64,000 nucleotides of DNA from Klebsiella pneumoniae (lineage in GTDB: Bacteria > Verrucomicrobiota > Verrucomicrobiia > Limisphaerales > SXTU01), in contig CALQJI020000010.1 of the NCBI GenBank assembly GCA_943330855.2, forward strand, positions 17,982-81,981, read 5' to 3'. Below, piece by piece: positions 1 through 9,178 of the stretch; the stretch's first letter is position 1, and the number at the start of each line of letters is the position of its first letter. Below the pieces are notes generated by a model that had not been told where the DNA came from, ran no database searches, and was given only the letters and a program-made list of their open reading frames with translations. The translations under genes were made by a program, and so were the position numbers.

Positions 1-2760
1 CACCGCCGTCAGGTCGGGGCCCACGCCGCCGCCCTCGACGCCGAAGCGGTGGCAGGCGAGACACTGCGCGTCCACGAAGGCTTGGCGGCCCTTCTCGAAG
101 CTGCGGCCCTTCATCGGCTTGGCCAGCTCCGCCTCGAAGTCCGCCATCGTCCACGCCTTCACGAAGCTGCGCGTCTGCGGCTTGGGGAAGTCGCTCACGC
201 CGCCTTTGCGACCCGACGGACCGGACGTAAGGCTCGCGACGAGCGGGCCGAACTCGGCCTTCTCGGCGTCGGTCAGGTTGGCCCCGGCCTCTTTGGCGAA
301 GTTCTTGTAAAAGTTGTTGTAGCTCGCGCCGTTACCGTAGGGCCGGCCGGCTTCCTCGAACCACTTCAACAGGTCGCCCTGATGCGCGGCGGGGGAGCGG
401 TCTTGGGTCCAGTAACCGAAATACTCGCGGCGCTGCTCGGGGGTCCAGTTCTTCGCGGTGCGGAGGTGGAAGAGGTAGTGAATCATGTCTTCCTGCGTCA
501 GCGCGCCGGCCATGAGCGTGAGGGTCTTGTCCACCGCGCCGGGCGCGGCGAGGGCGATGAGCACTTGGGACAACTCGCGGTTCACGAAGTTGCTCTTGCT
601 CGGATAGCTCGCGGAAAGCTTCTCCGTCGCGAGCTTCACCACGTCGGCGGAGGGCAGGCCGTTGCGGGCGATGCTCACTTGGAGGACACGGAGTTTGTCG
701 AGTTGCTGGCGCTCTAGGAGCGTGGCGAGCGGCCACTTACCGAGCGCGCGGAGGCACTCGTCTTGCGCGGACTTGCCGCCGAGCCGGGCGAGGGCGAGCA
801 ACGCGGCGAGGCCGCCGTCAGCGGTCTTCTCTTCGAGCGCGCGCGTCTGCCAAGTCGTGACAGGCTGGGCTTCCAGTGCGATGCGCGCGGCGTAGCGGAT
901 GGCGCGGTCGGGGCTGTTCAAGTGCGGCCAGATGAAGTCGAGCGCCTTCGGGTCGGCCTTGCCGTGGAAGGTTTCAATCTTGCGGCGCAGCGCGCGGGCC
1001 TCGGCTCCTTCGGTGTTCGGCTCCCACGCGGCGGTGGTGGATTCCTTGCCGGTGTAGGTCACGCGGTAGAGGCCGGAGGCGGTGCCGCGGCCGCCGATGG
1101 TGAAATACATTGCGCCGTCATCGCCGATGACGAGGTCGGTCACGTTGAGCGGGGACTTGCCCTGGCTCTTGTCCACGAGGCCGGCGGGGGCGACGAAGTT
1201 TTCCCAAGTCGCGGTGTAGGTGGAACCCTCGGGCTTGAGGTGGACAGCCATGAGGCGGCCGAAGGTCCAGTCCATGATGTAGATGGCGCGTTGATACTTG
1301 GCGGGGAACTTCGCGCCCTTGCCGTTGCCGACCCCGGTGGGGCAGCCGATGCCGATGTCCACGACCGTGCCGAGGCTGTCGGCGTGGTAGTCCGGCCACT
1401 TGCCGGTGCCGAAGCGCCAGCCAAACTCCGCGCCGGAGGTGGCGTGGTTCACGCGCGTGGCGCGATACCACGGCGAACCCCAGTCGTATTCCATGTCCGC
1501 GTCCCAGGCGAACAGCTCGCCGTCGCAGTTGAAGGCGAAGTCGAACTGGTTGCGGAAACCGCCGCAGAAGAAATCCCACTTCTTCCCATCCGGGCTGACG
1601 CGGCAAACGTAACCCCCCGGAGCCATGACGCCGGTCGCATGGCCGTTGCCATCGGGCTGGCGCGGGAGGACGTGGTCTTCAGCGTAGTTCTTGTGCGGGG
1701 AAGTCGGGGCGAGGTCGGCGGGCGGCTTGGTGTGATTGCCGGCCATGACGTAGAGATTGCCGTCGGGGCCGAGCTCGACCGCGTGCGGACCGTGCTCGCC
1801 GCCGCCGGGCAGCGCCTTGATGAGTTCAATCTTCGACCACGTGTCGGTGCCGTCGTCGGTGATGCGGTAGAGGCCGGAGGCGAACGAGGTCGAGTATTTG
1901 TTCACGACGACCCAGAGCGCGCCGTTCGCGAACGTCATGCCCTGAGCGTCATAGAGCGGCTTGGCGATGAACTCGCGCTTCGCGACCTTGCCATCCGCGC
2001 CGAGCGTGACGCGGAGCAGGCCGCCGTCGGGGTTGTTCGCGCGATATTGGGGGCTGAGGATGAGGCGGCCCTTGTTGTCCTTGCAGAGGTTGACCCACGA
2101 ACCTTCCTCCGGCTCGCCGCTGAGGAGCAACTCGGTCTTGAAGCCGGGCAACGTGTAGAGCGCGGCGACGGGCGTGGCCTCGCGCTTGCCGCCAGCGGCC
2201 TTGGGCGCGCCCTTCGCGCCCTTCGCGCCGCCGCCGCCGAACACGTCGCCCCACGGACCGGCGCCGAGCTTGGCGACGGAGATGGGCTTCTCCCAACCCT
2301 CCGGCTTGAACTCCAACTTCTGCCAGCCCTCCATGTCGTCCTTGTGCGCGAGCCAGCTCAGGTCGGTGACGATGGATTGCTTCTTGCCGTCGGCGAAGGT
2401 GAGTTCCAGCCGCGCGACGACGCCGGCGATGCCGCCCTCGTTAATGCCGCGCAGGGCAAGGATGTTCTCGCCGACCTTGAGGTCAGCCGTCACGTCCACG
2501 GAGATGGCCTGCTCCCACGAGACGATGGTGGCGACGGACTTGGCGTTGACGAAGGCCGTGCCCTCATTGTCCACGGAGGCGGCGAGCGTGGCCTTGGTGG
2601 GCTTGGCGTCGAGGGTGAAGGCCTTACGGAAGAAGCGGCGCTCGTTGTTGCCGGGGGCTTTGCCGCCGTTGGCGTGCCAAATCCACTCAGGGGTTTGGGC
2701 GGTGGCGGCTTGGCCCACGGCGAGAACTACGGCGGCAACGAACAGGCTAAGAGAGTTCAT
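1..2760 (-). CDS. PVC-type heme-binding dehydrogenase / HEAT-repeat protein (3' end outside window)
   Basis: The ATG lies at 2758-2760 on the minus strand and the frame stays open to the window edge, giving 920 residues without a stop. It opens with a signal peptide (MNSLSLFVAAVVLAVGQA), followed by a roughly 120-residue beta-sandwich-like region beginning TPEWIWHANGG. Next comes a beta-propeller of the PVC membrane-bound dehydrogenase type (GPHAVELGPDGNLYV, GGFRNQFDFAFN), then helical HEAT-like repeats. A c-type heme site, CLACH, followed by GPDLT, sits at the very edge. This order is typical of the large secreted cytochrome-dehydrogenases expanded in Planctomycetes and Verrucomicrobia. The role is inferred to be periplasmic oxidation of a sugar-like substrate with electron transfer through the heme; the substrate is unknown. 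It diverges from lptD. Confidence 0.85.
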   Translation of the reverse strand, partial: MNSLSLFVAAVVLAVGQAATAQTPEWIWHANGGKAPGNNERRFFRKAFTLDAKPTKATLAASVDNEGTAFVNAKSVATIVSWEQAISVDVTADLKVGENILALRGINEGGIAGVVARLELTFADGKKQSIVTDLSWLAHKDDMEGWQKLEFKPEGWEKPISVAKLGAGPWGDVFGGGGAKGAKGAPKAAGGKREATPVAALYTLPGFKTELLLSGEPEEGSWVNLCKDNKGRLILSPQYRANNPDGGLLRVTLGADGKVAKREFIAKPLYDAQGMTFANGALWVVVNKYSTSFASGLYRITDDGTDTWSKIELIKALPGGGEHGPHAVELGPDGNLYVMAGNHTKPPADLAPTSPHKNYAEDHVLPRQPDGNGHATGVMAPGGYVCRVSPDGKKWDFFCGGFRNQFDFAFNCDGELFAWDADMEYDWGSPWYRATRVNHATSGAEFGWRFGTGKWPDYHADSLGTVVDIGIGCPTGVGNGKGAKFPAKYQRAIYIMDWTFGRLMAVHLKPEGSTYTATWENFVAPAGLVDKSQGKSPLNVTDLVIGDDGAMYFTIGGRGTASGLYRVTYTGKESTTAAWEPNTEGAEARALRRKIETFHGKADPKALDFIWPHLNSPDRAIRYAARIALEAQPVTTWQTRALEEKTADGGLAALLALARLGGKSAQDECLRALGKWPLATLLERQQLDKLRVLQVSIARNGLPSADVVKLATEKLSASYPSKSNFVNRELSQVLIALAAPGAVDKTLTLMAGALTQEDMIHYLFHLRTAKNWTPEQRREYFGYWTQDRSPAAHQGDLLKWFEEAGRPYGNGASYNNFYKNFAKEAGANLTDAEKAEFGPLVASLTSGPSGRKGGVSDFPKPQTRSFVKAWTMADFEAELAKPMKGRSFEKGRQAFVDAQCLACHRFGVEGGGVGPDLTAV

Positions 2761-2835
2761 GGTGTAAAAAATGCCCTGAACGGACGGGCACTTGAAAGAG
2801 CGAATTCAGGGCCAGGAGAAGGGCGGGAGAAGGAA

Positions 2836-3060
2836 GATTTATAAGGAGGGCAGAAAGGCAGAAGAGACCGGCGGCCGACGGCATCAACAGCGGAGCCGGC
2901 GAACACCTGTGACGGACGAATGGGGGCTGAAGAATGAAGGCCGAGCTTTCGCTGCCGGATGCTTTGGTTCGGCAGGCCAGTTCGTCAGTCCCCATTCGTC
3001 TGGCACGCATCCCGGTCAATCCGTCAGCCCATCGCTCTTTCCTGCCCTCCCTATAAATCC
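2836..3060. repeat. Imperfect inverted repeat filling the divergent intergenic region
   Basis: The 358-bp gap 2761-3118 between two divergent genes holds no gene. Its ends mirror each other: 2836-2858 (GATTTATAAGGAGGGCAG...) pairs with 3037-3060 (...CTGCCCTCCCTATAAATCC). An inner 11-bp arm GACGAATGGGG (2915-2925) pairs perfectly with 2990-3000. The element therefore spans about 225 bp and may carry mirrored regulatory signals for both flanking genes. That is inference; no promoter was assigned. Confidence 0.6.
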
Positions 3061-3118
3061 CCCGCTCACTGTTTCCTAGCTTGGCAGTGCGGTCGCCGTT
3101 TGTTTCACTCGCGCACGC

Positions 3119-5314
3119 ATGAAACGTTTCCTAGGCACCTTGTTTATCGCTTTGCTGGCCACTGGCCTCGGGATCGCGCACGCGGCGGAGCAGCCGGAAC
3201 GGTGGGAGCTCAAGACTCTGAGCGAGAAAGGCCGGGTGAGTTTCGGGCAGAGTGGATTGGCTGAGGGCAGCGGCGGGGTGTTGGTGCGTTATTGGAGTAA
3301 GGAAGGCAAGGAGGCGGAACTGACGGCCGACCGCGTCCAGTTGCATCAGGGCACCGGTGACATCAAGGCCGAGGGCGCTGTCTTTCTGCGCGGCGAGGGC
3401 CACGTCTGGCGCGGCGAGCAGTTTGATTACAACTTCAAGACCAAGACGCTCAAGGCGACGGAGTTCAAGACTGGTCATGCCCCGTTCTACGTCGGCGGCT
3501 TCTCCCTCCAAGCCGCGACGGCGACCAACCACTACTCCGCCACCAACGCGTTCCTCACCTCCGATGACCTCGCCGAGCCGGGCTACCGCATCCGCTGCCG
3601 CAAGCTGATCCTTATCCCCGGCCAGAGCTTCGAGGCAGAGGACGCGACTCTGCTAATCGGCAACGTGCCGGTGATGTATTGGCCGAAATACTCGCGCAAC
3701 CTCGAGGCCCACGGTGATTTCTGGGTGGTGACGCCGGGCTACCGCAGCCTCTACGGGCCTTACGCGCTGGGCACGTATCATCGCGCGTTCACGACGAACT
3801 TCAGCATGGACCTGCATCTCGACTACCGGCAGAAGCGCGGCCTGGGCGTGGGACCGGACTTCAACTACGACGCGGGCCGGTGGGGTCAGGGGGAGTTCAA
3901 GTTCTACTACGCACATGACGATGCGGCCAACACCAACACCCTCGGTGGGCCCCTCAACAGCGACCGCCACCGCCTCAGCTTCTCGCACCGCGTGGACATC
4001 CGCACGAACCTCACCATCAAGGCCGTCGTCCGCGAGCAGAGTGACGCCTTCCTCATCCGCGATTTCATCGAGAGCGAATACCAACGAAACATCCAGCCCA
4101 GCTCCTTCCTCGAAGTGAACCAACTCTGGTCCAACTGGAGTCTCAACTTCCTCGCCCAGCCGCGCATCAATGACTTCTACGAGACCGTCGAGCGGTTGCC
4201 CGATGTGAAGCTCACCGGCCTGCGGCAGCAAATCGGCGTCACCCCGCTCTTCTACGAGAGCGACAGCTCGGTGGGCTACTACCGGCATGAGTTCGCCGAC
4301 AACATTGCCAACAGCTTCGCGGCGGGCCGCGCGGACACCTACCATCAAGTGCTCTTGCCGCAGCAGTTCTTCGGCTGGCTCAACGTCACGCCGCGCGTGG
4401 GCGGGCGCTTCACCCATTACACCGAGACGGACGGCTTCGGGGCCACGACCACCGAGGCGGATCGCGGCGTGTTCAACACCGGCGTGGAAGTCACCTTCAA
4501 GATGCATCGCACGATGCCGAACCGAGAAATCCCGTGGCTTCAGGCCAAAGGCATTCGCCACATCATGGAACCAGGAGTCAACTACGCCTTCGTCCCCTCG
4601 CCCAACCGCCTGCCCCCGACCCTCCCGCAGTTCGACACCGAACTGGCCAGCCTGCGGCTGCTGCCCATCGAGTTCCCCGATTACAACGCGATTGACGCGG
4701 TGGACAGCCAGAACGTGTTCCGCTTCAGCCTGCGCAACCTCGTTCAAACGAAGCGCAACGACCGCGTCGACACCCTGCTGAACTGGGCGCTCTACACCGA
4801 TTGGCGCGTGAAGCCGCGCGCCGGCCAGGGCACCTTCGCCGACGCCTTCTCCGACCTAGACTTCAAGCCGCGCGACTGGCTCACGCTCACCTCCGAGACC
4901 CGCTATGACATTGATAATGGCCGCATCCGCACCGCCGACCATCGCGCGACGATTGCGCCGGAAGATCATTGGAGTCTCGCGCTGGGCCACCGTTACGTGC
5001 GCACCGATCCCGTGTTCTTCGCTGGATCAGCGGGCAACAACCTCTTCACCTCCAGCTTCTACTACCGCATCAACGAGGACTACGCCTTCCGCACGCGGCA
5101 CGCCTTCGAGGCACGCGACGGGCGAATGGAAGAGCAATACTACACCGTCTATCGCGACTTCCGCAGTTGGGTGGGCGCGCTCACGTTCCGCGTGCGCGAC
5201 CTGCGCAACGGCTCGCAAGACTACACCATCGGCGTGACCTTCAACCTGAAGGCCTTCCCCCGCTTCAAGCTCGGGCAGGACCGCGATGAACCGGCCTTCC
5301 TGCTCGGCGGTTAG
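3119..5314 (+). CDS. lptD: LPS-assembly protein LptD (outer-membrane beta-barrel)
   Basis: 731 residues. An N-terminal signal peptide (MKRFLGTLFIALLATGLGIAHA, cut before AEQ) is followed by an OstA/LptA-like beta-jellyroll: residues about 50-170 contain ELTADRVQLHQGTGDIKAEG and GEGHVWRGEQFDYN, the usual hallmark of this domain. The long remainder is rich in alternating aromatic/polar beta-strands (YYRHEFAD, WSLALGHRYVRTD, YYRINEDYAFRTRH) and ends in a strand-like tail, as expected for the LptD barrel. In the family this protein inserts lipopolysaccharide into the outer leaflet, so its presence argues for an LPS-type outer membrane. It sits alone, diverging from the cytochrome gene. A generic OstA-family outer-membrane protein is the main alternative. 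Confidence 0.8.
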   Translation: MKRFLGTLFIALLATGLGIAHAAEQPERWELKTLSEKGRVSFGQSGLAEGSGGVLVRYWSKEGKEAELTADRVQLHQGTGDIKAEGAVFLRGEGHVWRGEQFDYNFKTKTLKATEFKTGHAPFYVGGFSLQAATATNHYSATNAFLTSDDLAEPGYRIRCRKLILIPGQSFEAEDATLLIGNVPVMYWPKYSRNLEAHGDFWVVTPGYRSLYGPYALGTYHRAFTTNFSMDLHLDYRQKRGLGVGPDFNYDAGRWGQGEFKFYYAHDDAANTNTLGGPLNSDRHRLSFSHRVDIRTNLTIKAVVREQSDAFLIRDFIESEYQRNIQPSSFLEVNQLWSNWSLNFLAQPRINDFYETVERLPDVKLTGLRQQIGVTPLFYESDSSVGYYRHEFADNIANSFAAGRADTYHQVLLPQQFFGWLNVTPRVGGRFTHYTETDGFGATTTEADRGVFNTGVEVTFKMHRTMPNREIPWLQAKGIRHIMEPGVNYAFVPSPNRLPPTLPQFDTELASLRLLPIEFPDYNAIDAVDSQNVFRFSLRNLVQTKRNDRVDTLLNWALYTDWRVKPRAGQGTFADAFSDLDFKPRDWLTLTSETRYDIDNGRIRTADHRATIAPEDHWSLALGHRYVRTDPVFFAGSAGNNLFTSSFYYRINEDYAFRTRHAFEARDGRMEEQYYTVYRDFRSWVGALTFRVRDLRNGSQDYTIGVTFNLKAFPRFKLGQDRDEPAFLLGG

Positions 5315-5392
5315 CCCCAGATGTGCAGAGGCGCGCCCCTGCACTCCTTGGGTCGGGCGCATCCGCTCACTATCCCCGAACACCCACGACTC

Positions 5393-5495
5393 GGAGCGCG
5401 GGCGTCCCGCACGCAACCGCCCTGCGAAGCCTGCGGGCTGTGAACTCCCACACCCTCGCGCGAATCACCCGCTGCGGGCTGGAAGCCCGCGCTCC
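5393..5495. repeat. Dispersed intergenic repeat family D, copy 1 (terminal 11-bp inverted repeat)
   Basis: The gap 5315-5681 contains no gene. Within it lies a block bounded by GGAGCGCGGGC (5393-5403) and its perfect complement GCCCGCGCTCC (5485-5495). The whole ~103-bp block is clearly homologous to 36849-36953, sharing CTGCGGGCTGTGAA, ACACCCTCGCGCG and TGCGG-CTGGAAG. A more distant relative with matching ends lies at 9179-9311. The remainder of the gap, up to the rpsA start, shows only a small GTTGC/GCAAC hairpin near 5655-5668. Confidence 0.75.
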
Positions 5496-5681
5496 GGGGC
5501 AGCAAGTTGCACCAACCCGCCCAACCCGCGTCGAGAAACGCCTTGTCAGACGACCCGCTGCCGCTACTGTCCGCCCCGCCTGAACGCCGTGTGTGCGGCT
5601 GTTCATTGAGGCTGAGAAATGTCGGTCAACCAGCAACCTAACCTTCAACCTCCGTTGCCCTGCAACGTCGGTCGTTAGGCA

Positions 5682-7394
5682 ATGGATTCTTCGCCGGGCC
5701 TTCGCCCGCCAAGTCTCCCGCAGTCACAAAAAGTAAGTATGCTAACCATGGAAGAGGCCATGCGCGCGAGCTCCAAACGCTTCGCCGCAGGTGAAATTGT
5801 CAAAGGTATCATCCTCGAAGTCCGCAACAAGGAAGTCCTCGTGGACATCGGTTACAAGTCCGAAGGCGTCGTCTCCCGAGGCGAATTCCTCGACCCCGAG
5901 GCCCTCAAGGTCGGTGCCGAGATCGATGTCCTCATAGAGAAGCTCGAGGACAAGGAGGGCATGGTCATCCTCTCCCACGAGCAGGCCGCGTTCCGCCAGA
6001 ACTGGGACCGAATCAAGACCATCTGCCAAGAAGGCGGCACCATCGCCGGCAAGGTCAAAGCCGTCGTCAAAGGCGGACTCATCGTCAACATCGGCGTCGA
6101 GGCCTTCCTGCCCGCGTCGCAGATCGACGTCATTCCCCCCAAGAACGTCGCCGTCATGGTCGGCAACATCTATGAATTCAAGGTCGTCAAAATCAACGAG
6201 GACCGCCGCAACATCGTCCTCTCTCGCCGCGAACTGATCGAGGCCGAGCGTGCCGGACGCCGCGCCAAGCTCTTCGCCGAGATGACGCCGGGCGACATCC
6301 GCAAGGGCACCGTCAAGAACCTCACCGACTTCGGTGCGTTCATTGACCTCAACGGCCTCGACGGCCTGCTGCACATCACCGACATGAGCTGGGGCCGCAT
6401 CGGTCACCCGAGCGAGATCCTCAAGGTCGGCCAGGAAATCGACGTGGTCGTCCTCGACGTGAACAAGGAAAAGGAACGCGTCAGCCTCGGCCTCAAGCAG
6501 AAGCTCGCCAACCCGTGGGAAGCCATCGAGGGCAAGTTCCCCATCGGCACCAAGGTCAAGGGCAAGGTCGTCAACCTCGTCGCCTACGGCGCGTTCATCG
6601 AACTCGAACCCGGCGTTGAAGGCCTCGTCCACGTCACCGAACTGTCCTGGACCAAGCGCATCGCCAAGCCTTCCGACGTGCTCAAGCCCGGCCAGGAAGT
6701 CGAAGCCATCGTGCTGGGCATCAACCGCGACGAGCAGAAAATCTCGCTCGGCATCCGCCAGCTCGAATCCAACCCGTGGGAAGCCGCACAGGCCAAGTAT
6801 CCCCCCGGCACCAAGATCAAGGGCAAGGTCCGCAACCTCACCAGCTACGGCGCCTTCGTCGAACTCGAAGAAGGCCTCGACGGCATGGTGCACGTGTCCG
6901 ACATCTCGTGGACGCGCAAGATCAACCACCCCTCCGAAGTCTTCCAGAAGAACGACGAGGTCGAGGCGGTCGTGCTCGAAATCGACAAGGCCAACCAGCG
7001 CATTTCGCTGGGCATGAAACAGCTCGGCACTGATCCGTGGTCGGCCATTGACCAGTTCTACAAGGTCGGCGACCTCGTCACCGGCAAGGTCAGCAAGCTC
7101 GCCAGCTTCGGCGCGTTCATCGGCCTGGCCCACGACATTGATGGCCTCGTGCACATCAGCCAGATCAGCGAAGATCGCGTGGACAAGATCAAGAACGTGC
7201 TCAACCTCGGTCAGGAAGTCACCGCGCGCGTCGTCAAGATTGACCGCGCCGAGCGCCGCATCGGCCTGTCCATCAAGGCCGCGAACTACAGCCCCGAGCA
7301 GCTCAAGGAAGAGCAGAAAATCCTCGACGCACTCAAGCCCGGCGACGACCTCGTGGCGCTTCAGCACGCGTTCGACGCAGCCGAAGACCGCTGA
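5682..7394 (+). CDS. rpsA: 30S ribosomal protein S1
   Basis: 570 residues from the first ATG, with six S1 (OB-fold) repeats at about 38-100, 118-184, 205-273, 290-360, 377-447 and 464-533. Repeats 3-6 carry the strong consensus G-x-V-x-x-L-x-x-F/Y-GAF (for example VKNLTDFGAF, VVNLVAYGAF, VRNLTSYGAF), followed by GLVHVTELSW-type segments. S1 delivers mRNA to the 30S subunit. The first 19 residues look non-coding in composition, so the ATG at 5739 (MLTMEEAM) is an equally likely start. Neither start has a convincing Shine-Dalgarno. The gene is monocistronic, closed by a strong terminator 29 bp downstream. Confidence 0.95.
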   Translation: MDSSPGLRPPSLPQSQKVSMLTMEEAMRASSKRFAAGEIVKGIILEVRNKEVLVDIGYKSEGVVSRGEFLDPEALKVGAEIDVLIEKLEDKEGMVILSHEQAAFRQNWDRIKTICQEGGTIAGKVKAVVKGGLIVNIGVEAFLPASQIDVIPPKNVAVMVGNIYEFKVVKINEDRRNIVLSRRELIEAERAGRRAKLFAEMTPGDIRKGTVKNLTDFGAFIDLNGLDGLLHITDMSWGRIGHPSEILKVGQEIDVVVLDVNKEKERVSLGLKQKLANPWEAIEGKFPIGTKVKGKVVNLVAYGAFIELEPGVEGLVHVTELSWTKRIAKPSDVLKPGQEVEAIVLGINRDEQKISLGIRQLESNPWEAAQAKYPPGTKIKGKVRNLTSYGAFVELEEGLDGMVHVSDISWTRKINHPSEVFQKNDEVEAVVLEIDKANQRISLGMKQLGTDPWSAIDQFYKVGDLVTGKVSKLASFGAFIGLAHDIDGLVHISQISEDRVDKIKNVLNLGQEVTARVVKIDRAERRIGLSIKAANYSPEQLKEEQKILDALKPGDDLVALQHAFDAAEDR

Positions 7395-7422
7395 GGCGCG
7401 TCTCCCGCAAAGCCCGATTCAC

Positions 7423-7456
7423 ACCGGCAGGCCAGCGATGGCCTGCCGGTTTTTTG
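7423..7456 (+). terminator. Rho-independent terminator of rpsA
   Basis: A perfect 11-bp stem, ACCGGCAGGCC (7423-7433) with GGCCTGCCGGT (7440-7450), encloses a 6-nt loop (AGCGAT) and runs into TTTTTT. It lies 29 bp after the rpsA stop. This is the clearest intrinsic terminator in the window. Confidence 0.92.
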
Positions 7457-7460
7457 TTTG

Positions 7461-7564
7461 TGGAGCGCGGACGCCCACATCCGCAGCCGCGACAGTAGCC
7501 GCCGAGGTAAGGAGGCGGAACCGTTCGGACACAACCAAGTCCGCCTCCTCACCTCGCCGGCTAC
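7461..7564. repeat. Inverted-repeat family C copy 1, preceded by a half copy of family B
   Basis: GTAGCCGCCGAGGTAAGGAGGCGGA (7495-7519) pairs with the near-perfect complement at 7540-7564 across a 20-nt loop. The same arms recur at 63225-63293. Just upstream, 7461-7485 carries only the left arm of family B (GGAGCGCGGACGCCCACAT...), whose full copies are at 25423-25494 and 59646-59715. It occupies the convergent gap between rpsA and a minus-strand gene. Confidence 0.75.
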
Positions 7565-7586
7565 GAGGCTCTCGCGAGTTGCGCTC

Positions 7587-8483
7587 CTATCGCGTTTTTC
7601 CACCTGCCAGCACCTTGATCAGTGCGCTGTTGTCCAGTGCGCCCAGTCCCGCCTTTTCTGCGGCTTCGAGGACCCGCCGGTGGACGCGTGTGAAGGGGAG
7701 TTTGAACTGCGCGGCGCGCGCGGCCCGCACCATCAGCCGCACGTCCTTCAAGTGCTGCGAGAGCCGGGCCTGCGGCGTGAAGTCCTCCGTCACCATCTTC
7801 TCGCCCTTCGTGTCCATGATGGCCGAGTAGGCCTTGCTCGCCAGCAACACCTCCAGCGCGGCACGGCGGGTGAAGCCTAGTTGTTCAGCGAAGCACAAAC
7901 CCTCCGCCAGCACGGCGCGGTTCAGGCCCAGCACGAGGTTCGTCACCAACTTCATCCGCGCGCCGCTCCCGGCGGGGCCGACGTGCCGCACGCGCGACGT
8001 GAGCACCCGCAGCAGGCCGCGCGCGGCGGCGAACGCGTGCGCGTCCCCACCCACCATCGTCAACACATCGTCGCCCGCCGCGACTTGCGCGCTGTTGCCG
8101 GAGACCGTCGTGTCGAGGTAGCGGACGCCGAGTGCGGCGAGTCGGCGGTGAATGGCCACGGTCTGCGCCGGCTCGCCGGTGGTGGTGTCGAGGAGCAGAT
8201 GACCACGACGCAACTCGTGGCGGACTTCGCTGAGAACCCCTTTTGCTTCGCGCAGGGTCGGCAAACTCAACAGCACGCGGTCACAACGCGCGAAGACAGC
8301 GGAGTTGTCGCACGCGAGCTGCACGCCCAGTTTCCGCGCCCGCTGCTGACAGGTTGGCTCGGGGTCAAATCCGATGACTTCCCAGCCCGCAGCCCGCAGC
8401 CGCTGCGCGAAGGCGGCTCCCATCAAGCCAAGTCCGATGAGGCCGACGCGTTTGACTCGGGAAGTGTGGGCAGGTGGTTTCAT
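7587..8483 (-). CDS. NAD(P)-dependent beta-hydroxyacid dehydrogenase (3-hydroxyisobutyrate dehydrogenase family)
   Basis: 298 residues. The N-terminal Rossmann fold begins at about residue 11 with VGLIGLGLMGAAFAQRL, the GxGxxG dinucleotide site. The family-specific substrate loop follows as DTTVSGNSAQVAAGD (about 143-157). The conserved catalytic-lysine helix appears as GARMKLVTNLVLGLN. Family members oxidise 3-hydroxyisobutyrate, tartronate semialdehyde, gamma-hydroxybutyrate or related acids; the specificity cannot be read here. It ends 15 bp before the upstream transglycosylase gene on the same strand, so the two may be co-transcribed. Confidence 0.88.
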   Translation of the reverse strand: MKPPAHTSRVKRVGLIGLGLMGAAFAQRLRAAGWEVIGFDPEPTCQQRARKLGVQLACDNSAVFARCDRVLLSLPTLREAKGVLSEVRHELRRGHLLLDTTTGEPAQTVAIHRRLAALGVRYLDTTVSGNSAQVAAGDDVLTMVGGDAHAFAAARGLLRVLTSRVRHVGPAGSGARMKLVTNLVLGLNRAVLAEGLCFAEQLGFTRRAALEVLLASKAYSAIMDTKGEKMVTEDFTPQARLSQHLKDVRLMVRAARAAQFKLPFTRVHRRVLEAAEKAGLGALDNSALIKVLAGGKTR

Positions 8484-8498
8484 GGCGGGCGCAGCAGA

Positions 8499-9095
8499 TC
8501 AGCGATTAGCGGACAGTGGAAACTCATCGCGATACCGCTCGCGGCGCTCGGCCACGGTCTCGATGTAACGGCGCGTGCCGAGGAAAGTCATCTGCGCGAG
8601 GAACTGCTGGCTGTTGGTGGCCCCCGCGCCTTGATTCCAGCGGAGCACGTTCCCTCGCCCGGCATTGTAGTCAGCGAGCGCGAAAGGCTCAGGGTGATCG
8701 GCCAGCGGGTAGCGGCGGAGAAGTTTGGCGAGATACCACGTGCCCGCGAGCGTGTTCGATCCGGGGTCGAGGATGTGTTCGTGATGAAATCCGGCGATAC
8801 GTTCCGCCTCGGCCCACTCGCGTGCGGCGGGCTCCCGGATTTGCATGAGGCCGATTTCACCCGCCTTGCCGCGCACCTCCGGGTCGAACCGGCTCTCGCG
8901 CCACACAACGGCCTTCACCAGCGCTCCGTCCACGCCGTAGCGCGCGGCAGCGGTGCGGATGACCGCATCCTGACTATGCTCGCGGCGGTAGCTGTAGTAG
9001 AGCCAGCCAGCGATGACATCCGCGATGAGGATGAGCACGACAATGGGCAGCCACTTGCGCCGTAAATTTTCGCGGGTGCGTGCACTGCTCGCCAT
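8499..9095 (-). CDS. Membrane-anchored lytic murein transglycosylase (SLT domain)
   Basis: 198 residues from the ATG at 9093-9095; a longer upstream reading runs into repeat-like DNA and was not used. A single transmembrane helix (about 15-36, PIVVLILIADVIAGWLYY) anchors a periplasmic SLT domain. The catalytic glutamate is E67 in VVWRESRFDP. Further motifs are GEIGLMQI and ADYNAGRGNVLRW, all diagnostic of Slt70-like lytic transglycosylases that cleave the MurNAc-GlcNAc bond to form 1,6-anhydro ends. The protein is short and single-domain, so it is likely a small cell-wall remodelling enzyme. It precedes a dehydrogenase gene with a 15-bp gap. Confidence 0.88.
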   Translation of the reverse strand: MASSARTRENLRRKWLPIVVLILIADVIAGWLYYSYRREHSQDAVIRTAAARYGVDGALVKAVVWRESRFDPEVRGKAGEIGLMQIREPAAREWAEAERIAGFHHEHILDPGSNTLAGTWYLAKLLRRYPLADHPEPFALADYNAGRGNVLRWNQGAGATNSQQFLAQMTFLGTRRYIETVAERRERYRDEFPLSANR

Positions 9096-9178
9096 GCGAG
9101 GCGATGGTAGTGGGAGCGTGCCGAAGCGGGAGGAGAATTTCTCCGAACCTCTGCGACCCTCTGCGAGCCTCTGCGGTT

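Noticed and set aside
763..2844. Long plus-strand open frame opposite the PVC dehydrogenase
   Set aside because: High-GC shadow. Its product has no domain and the opposite frame shows signal peptide, propeller and heme motifs.
3653..4747. Minus-strand open frame opposite lptD
   Set aside because: Valine/Glu-rich antisense translation typical of GC-rich coding DNA, no motif.
5742..7367. 541-residue minus-strand open frame opposite rpsA
   Set aside because: Translation is a mirror of the S1 repeats (repeated DVHHAVE-type blocks), no independent evidence.
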